Positions 8,093 to 16,347 are shown, counted from the first letter of the stretch. The stretch: DNA of 64,000 nucleotides from Cedecea neteri (GCF_000758305.1 NZ_CP009458.1:3100001-3164000), one strand, 5' to 3'. The notes: generated by a model from the sequence alone, not told the origin. A program made the numbers and translations.

Positions 8093-8737
8093 ATGTTTAC
8101 AGGTATTGTGCAGGGCACGGCGACCCTGGTTTCCATCGATGAGAAACCGAATTTCCGCACTCACGTTATTGATATGCCGGCTGAAATGTTGCCAGACCTC
8201 GAAACAGGGGCTTCGGTGGCGCATAACGGCTGCTGCCTGACCGTAACCGAAATCAACGGCAATCACGTCAGCTTTGATTTAATGAAAGAAACGTTGCGCA
8301 TCACCAACCTCGGTGAGCTCAGCGTGGGCGACAGCGTGAACGTTGAGCGCGCAGCCAAATTTAACGACGAAATTGGCGGGCATTTAATGTCGGGTCATAT
8401 TATGACCACGGCCGAAATTTCTAAAATTCTGACCTCAGAAAATAACCGCCAAATCTGGTTTAAGATTCAGGATAAGACCCTGATGAAATATATCCTTTAT
8501 AAAGGTTATGTGGGCATCGACGGGATTAGCCTGACGGTGGGCGAGGTAACCGCCACGCGTTTTTGCGTGCACCTGATCCCTGAAACGCTTGAGCGCACTA
8601 CGCTCGGTGCTAAAAAGCTGGGACAGCGCGTGAACATTGAAATTGACCCGCAGACCCAGGCAATTGTCGACACCGTTGAGCGTGTGCTGGCGAGCCGTGA
8701 AGCGACAATAACGGCAGCGATGCCAGCTAGCGAATAA
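8093..8737 (+). CDS. ribC: riboflavin synthase (alpha subunit)
   Basis: Last step of riboflavin synthesis: dismutation of two 6,7-dimethyl-8-ribityllumazine molecules. 214 residues, E. coli 213. Two lumazine-binding repeats are visible, each with an SFDLM/GISLTV-type core: residues 1-97 starting MFTGIV, and 98-195 with GHIMT and YVGIDGISLTVGEV. Functions as a homotrimer in the cytosol. Named ribC in E. coli and ribE in many other genomes. Divergent from mdtK and convergent with the GH1 gene. No FMN riboswitch is seen ahead of it. Confidence 0.97.
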   Translation: MFTGIVQGTATLVSIDEKPNFRTHVIDMPAEMLPDLETGASVAHNGCCLTVTEINGNHVSFDLMKETLRITNLGELSVGDSVNVERAAKFNDEIGGHLMSGHIMTTAEISKILTSENNRQIWFKIQDKTLMKYILYKGYVGIDGISLTVGEVTATRFCVHLIPETLERTTLGAKKLGQRVNIEIDPQTQAIVDTVERVLASREATITAAMPASE

Positions 8738-8754
8738 ACATTCTTGATTCATAA

Positions 8755-8785
8755 AAAACGGGGCCATTTGGCCCCGTTTTTCTTT
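8755..8785. terminator. ribC / GH1 shared terminator
   Basis: Strong stem AAAACGGGGCC/GGCCCCGTTTT with a four-base ATTT loop between two convergent stop codons (8737 and 8787). T-rich on the plus side and preceded by A-tract, so it can stop both transcripts. Confidence 0.9.
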
Positions 8786-8786
8786 C

Positions 8787-10178
8787 TTAATTTTCTTCGT
8801 TAAACCCGTTTTCGGCGGCGGTTTTCATAAACCACTCGCCGCTTTTCTTAATCGTGCGCTGCTGGGTATTAAGATCCAGCGACACAAAACCATAGCGGTT
8901 TTTGTAGGCATTACACCACGACCAGTTATCGATAAAGGTCCACATGTGGTAGCCAAGGCAGTTGCTGCCTTCGCTGATCCCCTTATGCAGCCACTTAAGA
9001 TGGTCACGAACGAAATCAATTCGGTAATCATCGTTGATTTGGCCGTTGTCGATGAAACGCTGTTCGTTTTCGACGCCCATGCCGTTTTCTGAAATATAGC
9101 AGGCAGGGTTACCATAATTTTCACGCAGGTTGGTGAGAATATCGTAGATCCCGCGCTCGTAGATTTCCCAGCCACGGTAAGGGTTCATTTTGCGCCCCGG
9201 CATTTCGTAGGACTCAAAGAACCACTCCGGCATAAACGGGCTTTCCGGGTTAACCAGCGTATCGCGACACTTAATGCGGCGTGGCTGGTAGTAGTTAATC
9301 CCCAGTAAATCTACGACGCCCGCGGCTAACAAGGCTTTGTCTTCAGGCTGGCAGGCCGGAAGTTTATTGTGCTCTTTCAGGAACGCGACCAGCTCAGCGG
9401 GATATTCACCGCGCAGTGCCGGGTCGAGGAAGCTGCGGTTAAACATCAGGTCGGCCAGGTTGGCGGCCTTTACATCAGCCGGGTTTTGCGAGCGAGGGTA
9501 AGATGGCGTCAGGTTAAGAATGATACCAATCTGGCCGTCATCGTTGCGGGCATGGTAAGCCTTAACCGCTTTCGCATGAGCAAGCATGGTGTGGTAGGCG
9601 ACGGTTACCGCACGGTTGAAATCCACCACGTTAGGGTAGTGGTAATCATAGAGATAGCCGCACTCAACCGGAACAACCGGCTCGTTAAAGGTAAACCAGT
9701 GTTTCACGCGGTCGCCAAACAGCTCGAAACAGGTATTGGCGTAGGCGGCGTAGGCGTCGACCACTTCACGGCTTTCCCAGCCGCCTTTTTCCTGCATCAC
9801 CATCGGCATATCAAAGTGGTACAGATTGATAAACGGCTTAATGCCCTGAGCCAACAGTTCGTCAATGATCTGGTTATAGAACTCAACCGCCAGCGGGTTA
9901 ACCTCGCCTGTGCCGTCGGGAATCAAACGGGCCCAGGAAATGGAGGTGCGGAAAGTGTTGTGATTGAGCTTTTTCAGCAGGGCGATGTCCTGCTTCCAAC
10001 GCTGATAAAAAGTTGAGGTGTTTTGCGGCCCGACGCCGTGGTGGAAACGGTTAGGCTGCTCGGCAAACCATCGGTCCCAGATGGTTTCAGATTTGCCAAA
10101 ATTCAGCGCTTCACCCTCAGTTTGTGGGCCAGAGGCTGCGCTGCCCCACCAGAAATGCTCAGGAAATGCGTATTTCAT
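8787..10178 (-). CDS. glycoside hydrolase family 1 (beta-glucosidase or 6-phospho-beta-glucosidase)
   Basis: 463 residues from 10178, chosen because GAGGA lies 5 bases upstream; the frame is open nine codons further. Retaining GH1 enzyme: acid/base Glu in TFNEP (about residue 166) and nucleophile Glu in ISENGMG (about 364). The aglycone/phosphate loop reads DNWSWCNAYKNRYG; it has Ser and Lys as in 6-phospho-specific members and lacks the Glu of plain beta-glucosidases (NFEW), but it does not match the standard phosphate triad exactly. No PTS permease is adjacent. This gene is absent from the ribC-cfa interval of E. coli. A LacI-type operator lies upstream. Confidence 0.88.
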   Translation of the reverse strand: MKYAFPEHFWWGSAASGPQTEGEALNFGKSETIWDRWFAEQPNRFHHGVGPQNTSTFYQRWKQDIALLKKLNHNTFRTSISWARLIPDGTGEVNPLAVEFYNQIIDELLAQGIKPFINLYHFDMPMVMQEKGGWESREVVDAYAAYANTCFELFGDRVKHWFTFNEPVVPVECGYLYDYHYPNVVDFNRAVTVAYHTMLAHAKAVKAYHARNDDGQIGIILNLTPSYPRSQNPADVKAANLADLMFNRSFLDPALRGEYPAELVAFLKEHNKLPACQPEDKALLAAGVVDLLGINYYQPRRIKCRDTLVNPESPFMPEWFFESYEMPGRKMNPYRGWEIYERGIYDILTNLRENYGNPACYISENGMGVENEQRFIDNGQINDDYRIDFVRDHLKWLHKGISEGSNCLGYHMWTFIDNWSWCNAYKNRYGFVSLDLNTQQRTIKKSGEWFMKTAAENGFNEEN

Positions 10179-10256
10179 CGTCGTCCTCACGGTCTGACCT
10201 GCCATCTCCGACAGGCAATCATTGATATGGCTAATGTCATGATTGTCTGTGATTGA

Positions 10257-10270
10257 TGAAACCGGTTTCC
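10257..10270 (-). promoter_or_regulatory. LacI/GalR-family operator (AscG-like) of the GH1 gene
   Basis: TGAAACCGGTTTCC contains the perfect 12-base palindrome GAAACCGGTTTC with the central CG typical of LacI/GalR proteins. It matches 13 of 14 bases of the AscG recognition sequence as I recall it (TGAAACCGGTTTCA). It lies 79-92 bases upstream of the GH1 start codon. No such regulator gene is adjacent; purR in this window prefers GCAAACG sites. Confidence 0.6.
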
Positions 10271-10370
10271 ATCATAGGAAATGATATCTGTTAAGCCGAT
10301 CAAGCCACTACGCGCAGACAGGGCTAAACCTGTGAGGTTAATCACATCGATGCGCAAGGAGAGACAATTG

Positions 10371-10400
10371 GAAAAGAAAAAACCCGGCATTCACCGGGTT
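10371..10400 (-). terminator. cfa terminator
   Basis: Stem AACCCGG/CCGGGTT with a six-base loop followed on the minus strand by TTTTCTTTTC, immediately after the cfa stop codon. Confidence 0.85.
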
Positions 10401-10404
10401 TGTT

Positions 10405-11553
10405 TTAACGTGGTACGCGCAGGCCGTGCTCAATGCCCCGGCTGAAAACCACCTGCCAGAGCTGAATGTCGCGTGCCCGGAAGGCACCGGCGCAGGCATT
10501 CAGGTAGTAGCTAAACATCCTTTTAAAACGCTCAGAATAGTTAGCTTCGATTTCAGGCCAGGTCGCCAGAAAACGTTCGTGCCAGGCCATCAGCGTTTTG
10601 TCATAGTCGGCGCCGAAGTTGTGCCAGTCTTCCATCACAAAATGCGACTCGCTGGCGTCGGCAATCTGCCGCACCGACGGCAGGCAACCGTTAGGGAAAA
10701 TGTACTTATTGATCCACGGATCGACGTTATTGTCGGTCTTTTTAGAACCTATTGTGTGCAGCAGGAAAATGCCGTCTGGCTTGAGGTTGCGGTCGGCAAC
10801 CTCAAAGTAGGTGGCATAATTTTTAGGCCCAACGTGCTCAAACATCCCGACGGAAACAATGCGATCAAATTGTTCGTTCAGGTCGCGATAGTCCTGCAAA
10901 AGAATGGTGACATCCAGACCTTTACAGCGCGCCTGCGCCATTTTTTGTTGTTCCGCGGAGATAGTCACGCCAAAAACGGATACACCATAGTTGCGTGCTG
11001 CAAACTCGGCCAGTCCGCCCCAGCCGCAGCCGATATCCAGCAGCTTCATGCCGGGCTTAAGCTGAAGCTTTTCACAGATCATTTTGAGCTTGGCATCCTG
11101 CGCATCGCTGAGATTTGTCGCATCTTTCCAGTAACCGCAGGAATATTGCATGTGCTTATCCAGCATCCTGCTGAACAGATCGTTGCCAAGATCGTAATGC
11201 TCTTTGCCGACTATCCATGCGCGTTTTTTAGACTGTAGGTTAACCAGTCTTGCCGCTGCAATACGCAGGGTATCTTTGAAATGGTGGGGGAGCTGGTTTT
11301 CCAGCCCGGCACGCAGGACTTTGGTGAAAAAGATATCCAGCCGTTCGCATTCCCACCAGCCGTCCATATAGCTTTCGCCAAGGCCGAGAGAACCTTCCTG
11401 CAGAACGCGTTTAAAAAAGTCCGGATTTTTGACCTGAATATCAAAGGGGTTTGGGCCGTTGAGGGTGATGCCTGCCCGGCTCAGCATTTCATTTGCGATA
11501 CGATACCATTCGTTATCTCGTACGCTCACTTCTTCTATACACGATGAACTCAT
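10405..11553 (-). CDS. cfa: cyclopropane-fatty-acyl-phospholipid synthase
   Basis: Transfers a methylene from S-adenosylmethionine to cis double bonds of membrane phospholipid acyl chains, mainly on entry to stationary phase or under acid stress. 382 residues, the E. coli length. The SAM-binding motif LLDIGCGWGGLAEFAA is near residue 167, and the C-terminal region has NACAGAFRARDIQLWQ with the conserved Cys. Peripheral inner-membrane enzyme. Good ribosome site GGAG five bases before the ATG. Two promoters and an sRNA site are recognisable upstream. Confidence 0.97.
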   Translation of the reverse strand: MSSSCIEEVSVRDNEWYRIANEMLSRAGITLNGPNPFDIQVKNPDFFKRVLQEGSLGLGESYMDGWWECERLDIFFTKVLRAGLENQLPHHFKDTLRIAAARLVNLQSKKRAWIVGKEHYDLGNDLFSRMLDKHMQYSCGYWKDATNLSDAQDAKLKMICEKLQLKPGMKLLDIGCGWGGLAEFAARNYGVSVFGVTISAEQQKMAQARCKGLDVTILLQDYRDLNEQFDRIVSVGMFEHVGPKNYATYFEVADRNLKPDGIFLLHTIGSKKTDNNVDPWINKYIFPNGCLPSVRQIADASESHFVMEDWHNFGADYDKTLMAWHERFLATWPEIEANYSERFKRMFSYYLNACAGAFRARDIQLWQVVFSRGIEHGLRVPR

Positions 11554-11592
11554 AGCTTCTCCATCACCTTGTTGTGATCAGAACCTTAAAAC

Positions 11593-11599
11593 AGCGTAG
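11593..11599 (-). promoter_or_regulatory. proximal (sigma-S type) cfa promoter -10
   Basis: CTACGCT on the minus strand resembles the sigma-S extended -10 (CTACACT). A start about seven bases downstream would lie near 33 bases before the cfa ATG, the distance known for the RpoS-dependent cfa promoter of E. coli. Confidence 0.6.
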
Positions 11600-11651
11600 A
11601 CGCTATTCACGGCTTGTGAGAACTCTCACGGAAAATTCCGCGTGCCTGATA

Positions 11652-11662
11652 TCCGACGTAGA
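11652..11662 (-). promoter_or_regulatory. RydC sRNA pairing site in the cfa leader
   Basis: UCUACGUCGGA in the cfa mRNA, 99-109 bases before the start codon, is complementary to the 5' end of RydC as I remember it (UCCGAUGUAGA) with one G-U pair. The distance equals the region reported for E. coli and Salmonella, where RydC stabilises only the long cfa transcript. Confidence 0.65.
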
Positions 11663-11705
11663 ACAGAGAAAGGGGGGATTCTCCCTTACTGAAAGGCCAT
11701 CCATG

Positions 11706-11731
11706 GAAAAACGGAAGCGCTCCGGCTTCCG
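11706..11731 (-). terminator. terminator-like hairpin in the punC-cfa gap
   Basis: Stem CGGAAGC/GCTTCCG with a six-base loop, followed on the minus strand by GTTTTTCC. It would end punC transcription, but it also lies 34-60 bases after the inferred distal cfa start, inside the long cfa leader. Confidence 0.6.
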
Positions 11732-11771
11732 CAAAAATAAAATTGATAAGGCTTATAGTAGAACCGCAATT

Positions 11772-11800
11772 ACTATAAGCCCGTTTAATTGAGTGTTCAA
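11772..11800 (-). promoter_or_regulatory. distal sigma-70 promoter of cfa
   Basis: TTGAAC and TATAGT are separated by exactly 17 bases on the minus strand. The predicted start, near 11765, is 212 bases ahead of the cfa ATG, which agrees with the distal promoter known in E. coli. Confidence 0.8.
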
Positions 11801-11810
11801 TGAAATATTG

Positions 11811-11822
11811 TTAGCAAGCTAA
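11811..11822. promoter_or_regulatory. SlyA-type box upstream of cfa promoter 1
   Basis: TTAGCAAGCTAA is identical to the SlyA consensus inverted repeat and to the box at the slyA promoter in this window. Its centre is about 51 bases upstream of the inferred distal cfa start and ten bases above the -35 element. Confidence 0.6.
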
Positions 11823-11850
11823 TCACACAACATTCACATTATCATCTAGG

Positions 11851-13053
11851 TTACTGTGCGCGGGACAACTCGCTGTGACCCTTGCTTTGTGCTTCATGAC
11901 GGGCCGAGTGCTGCAGGGCATAACCCAGACCAGCAAGCAGAATTGTTGCCAGCATCACGCTGGTGGTGGTCAGCAGTGGAGTCGTCACTAGCCAGGAAAC
12001 CATTAAGCTTGCCAGGAAGCAAAGCCCAAGCTGCAGAGTGTTTTGCAGCGCAGCGGCTTTCCCGGTTGCCTGTGGGAAAGGCAGCAGGGCAGAGGCCACC
12101 ACAATAGGGTAGATGGCGCCGTTCGCCGCGGCCATCACGCAGAACGGAATAAGCAGCAGCGTCAGGTTAGCATGTCCGCTCACCGCCACACCCCAGGTTG
12201 CTACCACGCTCAGAGCATACAAGGCCAGCAGCCACGGCAGCAGCTGTTTGCCGTCCCACTTTTGCAGCGCGCTGCGGCAGCCATAGCCGCCGATCAGGAA
12301 GGCGACCGTTTGCGGCATGTAGCTCAGGCCAATTGCCGCTGGGCTGTAACCCATCTCATTCAGGATAAACGGCGAGCCGGTGAGCCAGGCGAAAAAGCTG
12401 GCTGAGCAGGCGGCGTAAATCAGCACGTTGCCGCCGTAAACGCGGGAACGTAATAAAGAGAAGAAGCTGACCTTATTGTCCTCGGTTTGCTCGTGGTGCT
12501 TGGTCCGGGGCTTGAGGCGCAGCGTAGGGATCATCAGCAGCAGAGCGACAGCAAACAGCACGGCGAAAATGGCCTGCCATTCAAAATGGTTCAGCAGCCA
12601 GCTGCCGAGCAGCGGGGCCAGCGCCGGAGAAAGCCCGACCAGCGGCATGATGGTGGCAAAAATGCGACCAGCACGGTTGGCGGGATAATAGTCAGTCACC
12701 AAAGCCTGCCAGCTAACGGCTGCCGAACAGACGCCCACGGCCTGAATAAAGCGCAGCACCAGCAGTGTGGTGGCATCCTGCACCCAAAGCATGCCGATAC
12801 AGCCGATGGCAAACATAGCCAGGCCAATCAACAGCACGGGTTTTCTCCCGAAGCGGTCGGAAAGCGGGCCCCACATCAACTGGGCAAAAGCAAAGCCGGC
12901 GAGGAACAGGCTCAGGCTGGCGCTCACCGCAGAGGCGGTGGTGCCCAGATCTTGTTGAATGGCGGCGAAGGCGGGCAGGTACATGTCGGTGGCCAGGAAG
13001 CCCAGCACGCTCAACCCCGCGAGCCAGATAAGAAATCCCTTTGATGGTTGCAT
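11851..13053 (-). CDS. punC: purine nucleoside transporter PunC (YdhC), Bcr/CflA-type MFS
   Basis: 400 residues (E. coli 403), twelve membrane segments, drug:H+ antiporter-1 fold; the MFS loop motif GPLSDRFGRKPVLL is at about residues 62-75. E. coli PunC imports purine nucleosides and its expression depends on the divergent LysR regulator PunR. Here the two are also divergent, with a 114-base shared promoter region (13054-13167). cfa follows on the same strand, but a terminator-like hairpin and the cfa promoters lie between. Confidence 0.93.
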   Translation of the reverse strand: MQPSKGFLIWLAGLSVLGFLATDMYLPAFAAIQQDLGTTASAVSASLSLFLAGFAFAQLMWGPLSDRFGRKPVLLIGLAMFAIGCIGMLWVQDATTLLVLRFIQAVGVCSAAVSWQALVTDYYPANRAGRIFATIMPLVGLSPALAPLLGSWLLNHFEWQAIFAVLFAVALLLMIPTLRLKPRTKHHEQTEDNKVSFFSLLRSRVYGGNVLIYAACSASFFAWLTGSPFILNEMGYSPAAIGLSYMPQTVAFLIGGYGCRSALQKWDGKQLLPWLLALYALSVVATWGVAVSGHANLTLLLIPFCVMAAANGAIYPIVVASALLPFPQATGKAAALQNTLQLGLCFLASLMVSWLVTTPLLTTTSVMLATILLAGLGYALQHSARHEAQSKGHSELSRAQ

Positions 13054-13167
13054 ATTTCACTCTTGATTTTGATAGCAGGTTAACGGGGCAGGAGTCTACG
13101 GAGTGCAAAACCGCTTGTGAAACGCTAATATTTGCGAGTTGCATTCAAATTTTTTGCAGGCAAAAAC

Positions 13168-14106
13168 ATGTGGTCTGAATATTCGCTGGAAGTGGTTGAT
13201 GCTGTGGCTCGAAACGGCAGCTTTAGTGGCGCGGCCCAGGAGCTGCATCGCGTGCCATCTGCCATCAGCTACACGGTGCGTCAGCTTGAAGAGTGGCTGG
13301 CCGTGCCGCTGTTTGAACGGCGTCACCGGGACGTTGAGTTGACCGCCGCTGGGACGTTTTTTCTCAAGGAAGGTCGGTCTGTTATCAAAAAAATGATGGC
13401 AACGCGCCAGCAGTGTCAGCAGATAGCTAACGGCTGGCGCGGGCACTTGTCCATTGCGGTAGACAATATTGTTAAACCTGAACGTACCCGCCAGTTGGTG
13501 CTGGACTTTTATCGTCATTTTCCGGATATCGAATTACGCATTTCTCAGGAAGTGTTCAATGGCGTGTGGGACGCGCTGGCGGACGGAAGGGTTGAGGCGG
13601 CGATTGGTGCCACGCAGGCGATCCCGGTCGGGGGGCGCTATGCGTTTCGGGACATGGGCGCGCTTAGCTGGCGCTGCGTGGTGTCTGCCGCTCATCCGCT
13701 TGCGCAACGGGAAGGTATTATTCTGGATGACGACATTCGTCCCTGGCCGTCCCTTGTGCTGGAAGACACATCCCGTTCTCTGCCCAAGCGTATTACCTGG
13801 CTGCTGGACAACCAGCGCCGGGTGGTGGTGCCGGACTGGGCGTCCGGGGCGGATTGCCTGATGGCCGGATTATGCATTGGCATGGTGCCGACGCACATTG
13901 CCCAGCCGTGGCTCGTCAGGGGCGACTGGAAGGAGTTAACGCTGGAAAACCCGTTCCCGGACGCGGCCTGCTGCCTGACGTGGCGGCAGGATGATGCCTC
14001 GCCCGCGTTGAGCTGGTTGCTGGATTATTTGGGCGACAGTGAGACGATGAATCAGGAGTGGCTGCAGGAGCCGGGTAACATACTTCCGGCTCCCGAAGAG
14101 GCTTAG
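13168..14106 (+). CDS. punR: LysR-family activator PunR (YdhB)
   Basis: 312 residues from the ATG at 13168 (MWSEYSLEVVDAV), the same start as E. coli YdhB (310 residues); codons further upstream are in frame but less likely. N-terminal winged HTH (about 4-62, GSFSGAAQELHRVPSAISYTVRQLE) and a LysR substrate-binding domain. In E. coli it activates punC in response to purine nucleosides. The stop codon overlaps the convergent purR stop by four bases. Confidence 0.94.
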   Translation: MWSEYSLEVVDAVARNGSFSGAAQELHRVPSAISYTVRQLEEWLAVPLFERRHRDVELTAAGTFFLKEGRSVIKKMMATRQQCQQIANGWRGHLSIAVDNIVKPERTRQLVLDFYRHFPDIELRISQEVFNGVWDALADGRVEAAIGATQAIPVGGRYAFRDMGALSWRCVVSAAHPLAQREGIILDDDIRPWPSLVLEDTSRSLPKRITWLLDNQRRVVVPDWASGADCLMAGLCIGMVPTHIAQPWLVRGDWKELTLENPFPDAACCLTWRQDDASPALSWLLDYLGDSETMNQEWLQEPGNILPAPEEA

Positions 14107-15128
14107 CGGCGGTAATCGCGGAACGGGCCGTCTGCCACCGAGCGGCGTTCAATCAGACGCGGATGGACTTCAATCGTCTGCGACTCTTCGCGCTTATTAA
14201 TGATGCGGTCAAGCAGCATGTTAAAGGCCGTTTCGCCCAGGCGCTCTTTCGGCTGGTGGATAGTGGTCAGCGCCGGAGAGAAATAGCGGGCGTTGCGCAC
14301 GTTATCGTAGCCGATGATAGAAATGTCCTGCGGCACGCGCAGCCCCATTTCGTCCGCGGCGCAAATAGCACCCATCGCCATAATATCGCCGCCGCAGAAA
14401 ACGGCAGTAGGGCGATGCGGTTGATTAAGCAGTTGCTGCATGGCGCGGTAACCGGACTCTGGTTCGAAATCACCCTGAACCACCCAGTTATCCGGCACTT
14501 TGATATTGGCTTCTTCAAGCGCCTTCAGGAACCCTGCATGGCGGCCGCCGCCGGTGTTACGCTCCAGCTGACCAGGGATAGCGCCAATATCACGGTGGCC
14601 GCGTTCAATCAGGTAACGGCCCGCCAGATAGCCGCCGTGGAAGGCGTTATCGACCACGGAGTCTGTAAAGTCCGCACGAGCTTCGCCCCAGTCCATCACC
14701 ACCATCGGTATATGGCGGTACTCTTCCAGGGTTGAAAGCAGCGTATCAGGGTATTCGGAGCACATGACCAGCAGTCCGTCTACGCGCTTTTGCGCCATCA
14801 TGGACAGGTAGGCGCGCTGCTTTTCAAAGTTGTTGTGCGCGTTGCCCAGAATCAGGGTGTAGCCCTTGGCGAAACAGCTGTTCTCAACGGATTCAATAAT
14901 TTCTGCAAAATAAGGGGCTTCGCTTGAGGTGGCGAGCAGGCCGATAGATTTGGTGTGGTTGACCTTCAGGCTGCGCGCCACGGCGCTCGGCGAATAGTGC
15001 AGCTCTTTGATGGCCGCCCAGACGGCGTTGCGCGTCTCTTCCGCCACAAAACGGGTCTTGTTAATGACATGTGACACAGTGGTAGTGGAAACGTTTGCGC
15101 GCTTCGCTACGTCCTTAATCGTTGCCAT
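14103..15128 (-). CDS. purR: purine repressor PurR
   Basis: LacI-family repressor of purine and pyrimidine nucleotide synthesis with hypoxanthine or guanine as co-repressor. 341 residues, identical in length to E. coli PurR. HTH TIKDVAKRANVSTTTVSHVIN at residues 3-23, hinge helix SPSAVARSLK, and a periplasmic-binding-like core. Two operators for autoregulation are present, one in the leader and one inside codons 10-15. It is convergent with punR. Confidence 0.97.
   Translation of the reverse strand: MATIKDVAKRANVSTTTVSHVINKTRFVAEETRNAVWAAIKELHYSPSAVARSLKVNHTKSIGLLATSSEAPYFAEIIESVENSCFAKGYTLILGNAHNNFEKQRAYLSMMAQKRVDGLLVMCSEYPDTLLSTLEEYRHIPMVVMDWGEARADFTDSVVDNAFHGGYLAGRYLIERGHRDIGAIPGQLERNTGGGRHAGFLKALEEANIKVPDNWVVQGDFEPESGYRAMQQLLNQPHRPTAVFCGGDIMAMGAICAADEMGLRVPQDISIIGYDNVRNARYFSPALTTIHQPKERLGETAFNMLLDRIINKREESQTIEVHPRLIERRSVADGPFRDYRR
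15085..15100 (-). promoter_or_regulatory. PurR operator 2, inside purR
   Basis: GCGCAAACGTTTCCAC on the coding strand, within the codons for ANVSTT of the PurR HTH. Matches the pur box (ACGCAAACGTTTTCNT-like) and the known position of purR O2 in E. coli. Confidence 0.8.
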
Positions 15129-15172
15129 TAGATGTCACTCCAGACCATATCGTAAACTCCTGATAACTCATG

Positions 15173-15188
15173 TGTTAAACGTTTGCCT
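15173..15188 (-). promoter_or_regulatory. PurR operator 1, purR leader
   Basis: AGGCAAACGTTTAACA on the minus strand, 45-60 bases before the purR start. Core GCAAACGTTT is a good pur box and matches E. coli purR O1. Confidence 0.8.
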
Positions 15189-15420
15189 TCGCTAACTCCT
15201 GGGGCAACACGTTGGTTGCAGGCCTGTCGGGGATGCGACATACAGCGGAAGGAGGGCGTTGCCGGGCGATACGCGGTAAATTAGCGAAGGATTTTGGCTT
15301 ATCCCGGGGCAAAGTGGAAGAGGGAAAACCGATATCTGTGCAAATCCAGCAGGATTTTTATCGCTAATTGTGGGAAAATCACCCCACATACACTTTGTAG
15401 GGAAATAAAAGGAGCTTACG

Positions 15421-15510
15421 ATGAGTACCGATCTGAAGTTTTCCGTGGTGACTACGGTTATCGTGCTGAGTCTGATTGTTGCCGGGGCGCTTACTGCCGT
15501 TCTGCACTGA
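15421..15510 (+). CDS. ynhF: YnhF small membrane protein
   Basis: 29 codons with a strong ribosome site (AGGAG, six bases before ATG). The peptide starts MSTDLKFSVVTTVIVLS and ends in AVLH; it is nearly the same as the 29-residue E. coli YnhF, a single-span inner-membrane protein retaining its initiator formyl-Met. Function unknown. Followed at once by an intrinsic terminator; divergent from purR. Confidence 0.92.
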   Translation: MSTDLKFSVVTTVIVLSLIVAGALTAVLH

Positions 15511-15516
15511 TTTACA

Positions 15517-15543
15517 AAGGGCCGCGAAAAGCGGCCCTTCTCT
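15517..15543 (+). terminator. ynhF terminator
   Basis: Stem AAGGGCCGC/GCGGCCCTT, GAAAA loop, then CTCTT, seven bases after the ynhF stop. Confidence 0.75.
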
Positions 15544-15593
15544 TATACAGAAGAAGAGCGTTGCTTCCCTCCTTCGTATTTAACCGCTAAACA

Positions 15594-16175
15594 TCAGCCC
15601 GCCAGGTTTTGCGCAACAAATTCCCAGTTGACCAGCGCCCAGAAATGGTCGAGATAGACCGGGCGCGCGTTGCGGTAGTCGATGTAGTAAGCGTGTTCCC
15701 ACACGTCCACGGTCAACAGCGGTTTTGCTCCGGTTGTGAGCGGGGTGCCTGCGTTAGAGGTCGAGACGATAGCCAGGCTGCCGTCGCTATTTTTCACAAG
15801 CCAGGTCCAGCCGGAGCCAAAGTTTTTGATGGCCGCTTCGGTGAACTGTTTTTTAAAGGCTTCCACGCTGCCAAAGGCGTGATTGATGGCGGTCAGCACG
15901 TCACCGGTCGGCTCCCCGCCGGCATTTGGCGCCAGGCAGTGCCAGTAGAAGGTATGGTTCCAGACCTGGGCCGCGTTATTGAAGATCCCGCCGTCAGAGC
16001 CTTTCACGATCTCTTCCAGCGTTTTGCCTTCAAACGGGCTGCCTTTGATCAGGTTGTTCAGGTTAGTGACGTAGGTTTGGTGGTGTTTGCCGTAATGATA
16101 TTCGAGGGTTTCGGCTGAGATATGCGGTGCCAGCGCATCTTTGGCATAGGGCAGGGCGGGTAGTTCGAACGACAT
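15594..16175 (-). CDS. sodB: superoxide dismutase [Fe]
   Basis: Cytoplasmic iron SOD, 193 residues as in E. coli. Iron ligands are seen in order: His27 (HYGKHH), His74 (WNHTFYW), Asp157 and His161 (DVWEHAYYIDY). AGGAG lies upstream of the start. The start region GUGAAGCCAUGUCG can pair imperfectly with the RyhB core, as expected for iron-sparing control known in E. coli; this pairing is inferred by eye. The ydhP gene that separates sodB from purR in E. coli is missing. Confidence 0.96.
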   Translation of the reverse strand: MSFELPALPYAKDALAPHISAETLEYHYGKHHQTYVTNLNNLIKGSPFEGKTLEEIVKGSDGGIFNNAAQVWNHTFYWHCLAPNAGGEPTGDVLTAINHAFGSVEAFKKQFTEAAIKNFGSGWTWLVKNSDGSLAIVSTSNAGTPLTTGAKPLLTVDVWEHAYYIDYRNARPVYLDHFWALVNWEFVAQNLAG

Positions 16176-16269
16176 GGCTTCACTCCTTGTTATTTTGCTT
16201 CACAATATAACTACAATTTGTGTGGATATAAGGTTAGCAAATTACGAGAGTGCAAAAAAGCGAAATGAA

Positions 16270-16303
16270 ACAACAAAATAAAACAGCCCGTTGCCGGGCT
16301 GTT
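16270..16303 (-). terminator. mepH terminator
   Basis: Nine-base stem AACAGCCCG/CGGGCTGTT with TTGC loop, followed on the minus strand by TTATTTTGTTG. Confidence 0.75.
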
Positions 16304-16347
16304 AACATTTTAATCAGTCTGATTTGCCCTAAAGGGCGCGGAGATGA

